From assembly GCA_030248195.1 (NCBI GenBank), contig JASAND010019825.1, positions 1 through 64,000 on the forward strand: a stretch of 64,000 nucleotides of DNA. Reading direction: 5' to 3'. Position numbers and translations under genes: made by a program. Below are positions 59,519-64,000 of the stretch, one piece after another (positions within the stretch are counted from its first letter, which is position 1; each line of letters starts with the position of its first letter). Under the pieces are notes generated by a model that was not told the origin of the DNA, did not search any database, and saw only the letters and a list, made by a program, of their open reading frames with translations. This stretch comes from Trissonchulus latispiculum (lineage: Eukaryota; Nematoda; Enoplea; Enoplida; Ironidae).

Positions 59519-60044
59519 CTAAAATTGTCAGCTGCAGGAAAACATAGTTCCACATTTGCTGAACTAACATTTTTCTAAGTTTTCATAAGCAGTTAAGCAG
59601 TTTTTTGTTAATTATAGTTTACAAGAAAGCTAAGTCACTATGCGCACAGATCCAGTTAAAGCTGAGCATAAATAGTAACGTATCCGCTAAGATCTGTTAT
59701 ATTACCTTCGATAGATATTTTCCCTTTTTCCTGAATATTACAGGAAATGAATATATGCTTAAACAAATTTATACTTAATACTTAATACTTTACTACTTAA
59801 TACTTAATGATAAGACCGAACAGAGCCATCACATGGCTATCGATGAAAGGCTTCAAAGGAACGGACATGACTGAGTGCAGTCTCAGTTTAAAGTCATTAA
59901 GATTAGTATAATCTATTAGATTATACACACTTCGGCAAAGAATGTCAAATTGGAACGATTCTTGAACTGAAGAAAACATTTTTAACGTTTAATCGATTAC
60001 TAATTTGCATAAATATCCATTTGTGGGTCCCCTGGCTATAGAAT
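59519..60044. other. intronic or spacer DNA, nothing recognised
   Basis: AT-rich, with a short run of ACTTAAT(A) repeats at about 59,773-59,811. A minus-strand ORF at 59,797-59,979 follows an acceptor-like TTTTCTTCAG, but its product shows no match to the channel. Confidence 0.4.
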
Positions 60045-60048
60045 TTAA

Positions 60049-61439
60049 GGGGGGGGCTACGAAATACACTAAAAGTTCGATGTTGCAAAAGCTAGCTAGT
60101 TTTTCGCCACATAATAGTATTAGGTTTGGTGCAAAATAGTTTACAGGTTGAAAGAATTCCACCTAGCGTAGCGTCCTGTGGAGCCTTCGCAAGTTGGTGT
60201 TGACGGTCCGAATCTGAACATGACTTGCATCCAAACTTCGCTGTGCCCTGAACGCTGTGTGCAAGGTACAGTGCCTGAATTTTGCAGAGATAGTCCTCAC
60301 ATATAGCGCTTTGACATCTTGTAAAATAATCCTTAGACAAGTGTATGCTTTTCTATGCTATACGATCAATGTGCGAAAAATTGTGTGTGTTAGGTCCACA
60401 CAGGTGTAGATTAACTAAGATCTAATGAGCTGTGGTTAATCAAATGAGCCCAAATTATCTCCAACTAATACTCCAAGTATCTGTCCCAATTTGTGCAAAA
60501 ATTACGAGATTTCGTTTATCCCTACGTTCGCAGTGCAAGATTACGTAATCGATATTGTCACTGTGATTTGGTGGCATTTCAAAGATGTGAGTCAATTACT
60601 TCAATGTAATCTGGCAGAATCGTCTGAAACTTTGCGCTTTATAAGCCAGTGACTGTACCAAGATGTGTGAAAGTTAGATCACTAAGCCTCGCCCCAGTGT
60701 TTAGAAATGCTAGATTGCTTTCTCGAAGTAGGGGTGAAGATCGCTCCAAAAACCTGTGAGACAGTTGTAAGCGTATACTGAACGAAGGAAGCGTCATATC
60801 GAAAAACGGATTTCATATTCGGATTCCGCAGGTCAAAGAACCCCCATAAGCACCTTTTCGGCAGAATCGGAGACAAAAAATTTTGACCCCATTTTTACTG
60901 CTCTTAGCTAGCATTTCAGGCCTAAAAATAAAGGTTACTTCTTGACAAAAAGTGAGCTAGCACACTAACCGGAAAACCAAAACCCTTGAAACTTAGCCAC
61001 AGTTTGCCCCAATTAAAGGCTAATAACTGGTGAAAAGCTGGGGTAGGCTAGGACCTGCCAATTTTATTAGATCGAAAACGGCGCACGGTCACCTCCAAAT
61101 TTTTTCCAAATTTCAAACTTTGACCTGTCATTGCTGAAGGAGGAAGCAACGCTCGAAAGTCGGAGTACTTTAATTATTTAGCACTGGTAACAGACAACAT
61201 TCGTGGCAAAAAGTTTTGAAATTGGTCAAACCGTTAATCCACCAGAGCTGAAAACAGCTTTTTGAAAAAACCCATTTTCCGCACCAAAATTTTCACTTTG
61301 GCGTCCTGCCAAAAACGTTGTATATGAAATATATTGTTGCCCACCCTAAACTTTTCTACTTTGATATGTTGGCTAACGTTGGGGAGAAAAGTAGGTCTCT
61401 CAGACGATGTCGTGCCAACCCCTTCGTAGCCCCCCCCCC
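60049..61439. mobile_element. TTAA-flanked element of 1.39 kb with short G-rich TIRs
   Basis: The left end is TTAA + GGGGGGGGCTACGAA (TTAA at 60,045-60,048). The right end is the inverse, TTCGTAGCCCCCCCCCC + TTAA (TTAA at 61,440-61,443). The TTAA duplication points to a piggyBac-like or other TTAA-targeting family. No transposase ORF is present. It sits in the long putative intron between channel exons. Confidence 0.7.
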
Positions 61440-61443
61440 TTAA

Positions 61444-62345
61444 TAAAACTGAGCTTCATTTTACCAACAAAATACAAGAATTTGCAAACTTTACTGTAAT
61501 GTCAAATTTGATAACCAAGACAGGAACTCTGCAGTTTGTTGAGATTGGTATCAGAAGGTTGCACATCTTTTTCAAAAACCGATGGTAGTGATTTCCATAA
61601 AACTAGCAAAAACACTACTAAAAACTTTGCTTAACTTTTCTCATGATCTTCAGTCATTCTAAATCTTAATTCAGTAAACCCGGGTAATTGTGGATCCGGA
61701 AAAGCCCGGCCTGGACGAGGTAGGATAAATTTGGGGTGCGGGTCGGATTAAATTAGGTCTTTCGTTATCAGGAAAGCATTTCCTAGTGGCATGTATGTAA
61801 CCAAGTTTTATTTGGATCAACAGAACTGGATTGTTCCGTTATCTAAAAAAAGTTGAACCGCTGACAGTACGAAACTTATCTGCGGTGACAAATAAAATTC
61901 TGCCCAATCTGAAAACATTTTGTTTCGGGTGGGGTATCGGTCAAAGATTAAGTAAAAATCGGGCAGGAATGGGCCGGGCCAAACCCAAACCCAAACGCCG
62001 AGCACATTTTGCAAACTTTTAGAACTGGTCGTGCTGGGCAAGACCAAGCAAAACTTTCTTGGACCCTTAGTTTGAGCATTCAGCTGCGAAAGTGACAATA
62101 TGGATTGTCCCCGCGTTTCATATTTCATACATTTCCTCAATTTCTAATTTCTTTCTAATTCTCAATTTCTTTCAGAGGAAGCCACAGTCTGGCTCGCCTC
62201 GCCAGACTGCTGGCTCATGTGATGCTGAGAACCAGGGGAAGTGCACTGAGACCCCTTGTCCCTAACGTAGGCGAAATTCTATTATAGTTATAGCAATTTG
62301 CCGTCATTTAAATGGTCGCAAAATAGTGCTGCCGGCCTAACTTAC
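61444..62345. other. intronic or spacer DNA, nothing recognised
   Basis: It contains a short inverted pair CAGTCTGGC...GCCAGACTG (62,188-62,209). The minus ORF at 61,817-62,140 is not protein-like. Confidence 0.4.
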
Positions 62346-62429
62346 AGTGATGGCTTTTGATAAGTCAACAGTTGCATCCAGTAGCTCCTGTTCCAAACAA
62401 ATTTTTTCGCCTTTGCTCTCAACCAGAAC
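62346..62429 (-). CDS. candidate upstream exon of the DEG/ENaC gene
   Basis: An 84-bp open segment has a strong acceptor (pyrimidine-poor but ...GTACGCAG|GTT) and a very good donor, ACT|GTAAGT. It encodes VLVESKGEKICLEQELLDAT followed by VDLSKAIT, a charged, helical-looking peptide with one Cys. Both borders are in phase 0, so it joins exon A (59,331-59,518) in frame. The family has a poorly conserved helical segment at this place, between FPAVTICN and the first conserved cysteines. Assignment to this gene rests on splice signals, phase and position, not on a diagnostic motif. Confidence 0.5.
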
Positions 62430-62536
62430 CTGCGTACTTGAGCAATTAACAATAGGTGTAGCTAAACAAAAACTAAATAACATATCACTGTTAGCAGCAT
62501 AAAATCAAACTACTGCCTATGAAGTATAGTTATTTT

Positions 62537-62816
62537 TTATCCGTTGTTAATGCAAACAGCAAGAAACTGGCGCGCGGCGGTGGAATGCAGTCTAAACGTA
62601 CTTTTGCAATTTGCGGGTTTACTGAAAATATAGTGATCAATGGATCCGCCCTTTGCCTTTGCTGTAGCTTCGTCAGTTGTAAGGTAATTTGCGCCATCGA
62701 AATAATAATAGACGGCCAGATAATCACCATCTGCCACACCTGTTGGGGTTTTCAGGACGTAACATAGTATCCATTCATACACGTGACCATAACCAATCAT
62801 TTTGTCATAAGTGTCT
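62537..62816 (-). CDS. candidate exon of an unidentified gene
   Basis: An acceptor TTTCAG lies at the high-coordinate border, then an open frame runs to a TAA at 62,537-62,539. The first part reads like real protein (TYDKMIGYGHVYEWILCYVL, DGDYLAVYYYFDGANYL, TTDEATAKAKGGSIDHYIF). Possible donors occur at TTTTCA|GTAAAC and CAAAA|GTACGT. Neither joins the 62,346 exon in frame, so it may be a terminal exon of a separate gene, or the splice choice differs. I recognise no domain. The Asp/Tyr-rich pattern suggests an extracellular fold. Confidence 0.4.
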
Positions 62817-63646
62817 GAAATTGACATGCATATATGTTAATAAAAGAATAATTCTGTGAAAACTCTGAATGTTCAACACTCAACATTACGTAACTGCAGA
62901 ATCCATTAAAATCCAGTTCATCTGACACAGAAACATTGCTAAAGGTGGTAGCACCGCCTGGAAGCAGTTTCCTAAAGCAAACTGACTGAGGGGTAATTGG
63001 ACTTTCCTAGGACAAATAGCAAGTTCCTTTTTGGTGGTAAGGGAGCATCAGAGTTGGAAGTACCCGCGGGTAATAGAATTGTGCACCGCACGCTACACGC
63101 GCGGGTAGTTGCGGGTAACTCTTGCTGCCACCATTCTATGTTCTCTAAAATTCTAACTATTTTTTTGAAATGTGTTGGGAAAAAGATGTTGCTGATTTCA
63201 AGAAATCGCTAGGTAATTCTGGCTGGGTCCCTTCTCCACGATTCTAGTCTGAGCGCATATTGTTTGATTAAACTTGCTCTTTTGGGTTATGTCCAGAAAC
63301 GCAATTATGATTGTATGCTGTGTTCCTGCATGCACTGTATATTTACCGAGCTCTCTGCTTCCATTTTTGCTTAGTAGGAGAACTTAGTATCTCAGCATAG
63401 AGACTGCTATTCCAGCCACCTTTGCAATTTGTTTGTTTATTTGTTTGTTTGTTTAGCGAATCATAGATGGCACAGAGGTCCTCTCGAACCTTTTCAAAAA
63501 ATTGTTCGAAACTGAGTATGTTTGCTCAAGGAAATTTTCAAACTAATATCATTCTACAAAAATCTCGATGACAAAACTACCATAATCCGTAACAGAACCC
63601 TTCGTCGGAAAACTTTGTCTTAGGAACCGTGTCAAAAATGGGCGTT
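62817..63646. other. spacer, nothing recognised
   Basis: Only a short (GTTT)n-like stretch at about 63,428-63,457 is notable. Confidence 0.4.
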
Positions 63647-63840
63647 AAATTTATCGTGTAAACGATTTATTTACACGATATAATTCGTGTAAAATCGTTT
63701 GAGCGGCTTTTTAATGTCTCCCGTTTTAGAAGTTTTTACAAGAAATCTGCAAGCAAGTGGTGTAACTTGCAAAATTGTGTAAGTTTGTTACAAATGTACG
63801 TTTGAAATTTGTGTAAAATAAATCGTTTACACGAATTTAT
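63647..63840. mobile_element. MITE, about 194 bp
   Basis: The arms at 63,647-63,676 and 63,811-63,840 are inverted copies built on CGTGTAAACGATTTATT(T)TACAC with one or two indels. A further TCGTGTAAAATCG copy lies inside near 63,683. Non-coding. Confidence 0.75.
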
Positions 63841-64000
63841 TTTTTACTTGTTCTTTAGCTTTTTTTTGTTATTCAGACGTACTGGCTCCGTTATTCGAGT
63901 GAATCCGAATCCGAAAACATCTGAAAAGCTCAATGGCCTCCCTTTCTAATTCAATCTTTAGAGCTTTTACATATTCATATACATTCAGTGGTGGACAGAG

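Overview
The window looks like nuclear DNA of an animal, probably an invertebrate. The clearest gene is a spliced DEG/ENaC-family ion channel on the minus strand near 57-62 kb. Spacer DNA is AT-rich, introns are present, and small inverted-repeat transposons are common. I cannot name the species. I see no rRNA or tRNA gene and no bacterial-type operon.

Layout. (1) 1-7,334 and 8,691-29,802: two huge arrays of one satellite family. The unit is a perfect 20-bp palindrome, ATGACGCACATGTGCGTCAT, separated by 12- or 20-bp spacers. The arrays are punctuated by 26 longer modules built from GACATTTGGC-like 11-mers around a conserved GCGGATCCGC core. The first array runs in one orientation and the second in the opposite one, with a 1.36-kb single-copy island between them. 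All long ORFs inside the arrays are artefacts of a stop-poor repeat. (2) 29,803-38,074: a second island with a compact set of plus-strand ORFs that I cannot assign to any known family. They are Pro/Ser/Ala-rich and look gag- or capsid-like in composition only. Two carry the same new-looking C-terminal domain (CxxCGQ ... W-rich ... CLRP). The last four may form one polyprotein: the first two join in frame by a possible 44-nt intron, the second and third overlap in different frames, and the last pair is split by a single amber codon. (3) 38,075-38,204: the same palindromic satellite, now in the first orientation, abuts the last ORF and supplies its stop codon. The ORF island is therefore bracketed by inverted satellite DNA. 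(4) 38.2-57 kb: AT-rich intergenic DNA with at least six inverted-repeat elements, including a hAT-type element with an exact 8-bp target duplication, plus (TA)n tracts, GGCCGG-rich hairpins, one ORF lacking an ATG, and one decayed coding fragment. (5) 57.2-62.5 kb: DEG/ENaC channel exons whose introns are filled by nested TIR elements and a TTAA-flanked element. (6) 62.5-64 kb: one more candidate exon and a small MITE.

The most interesting part is the palindromic satellite together with the multi-ORF island. Orientation flips, the array abutting an ORF, and near-identical inverted copies in opposite arrays suggest a large mobile or amplifying element whose ends, or preferred target, are the palindromic arrays. 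That link is inference. The palindromes, orientation flips, paralogous domain, single amber codon and frame-compatible joins are direct observations.
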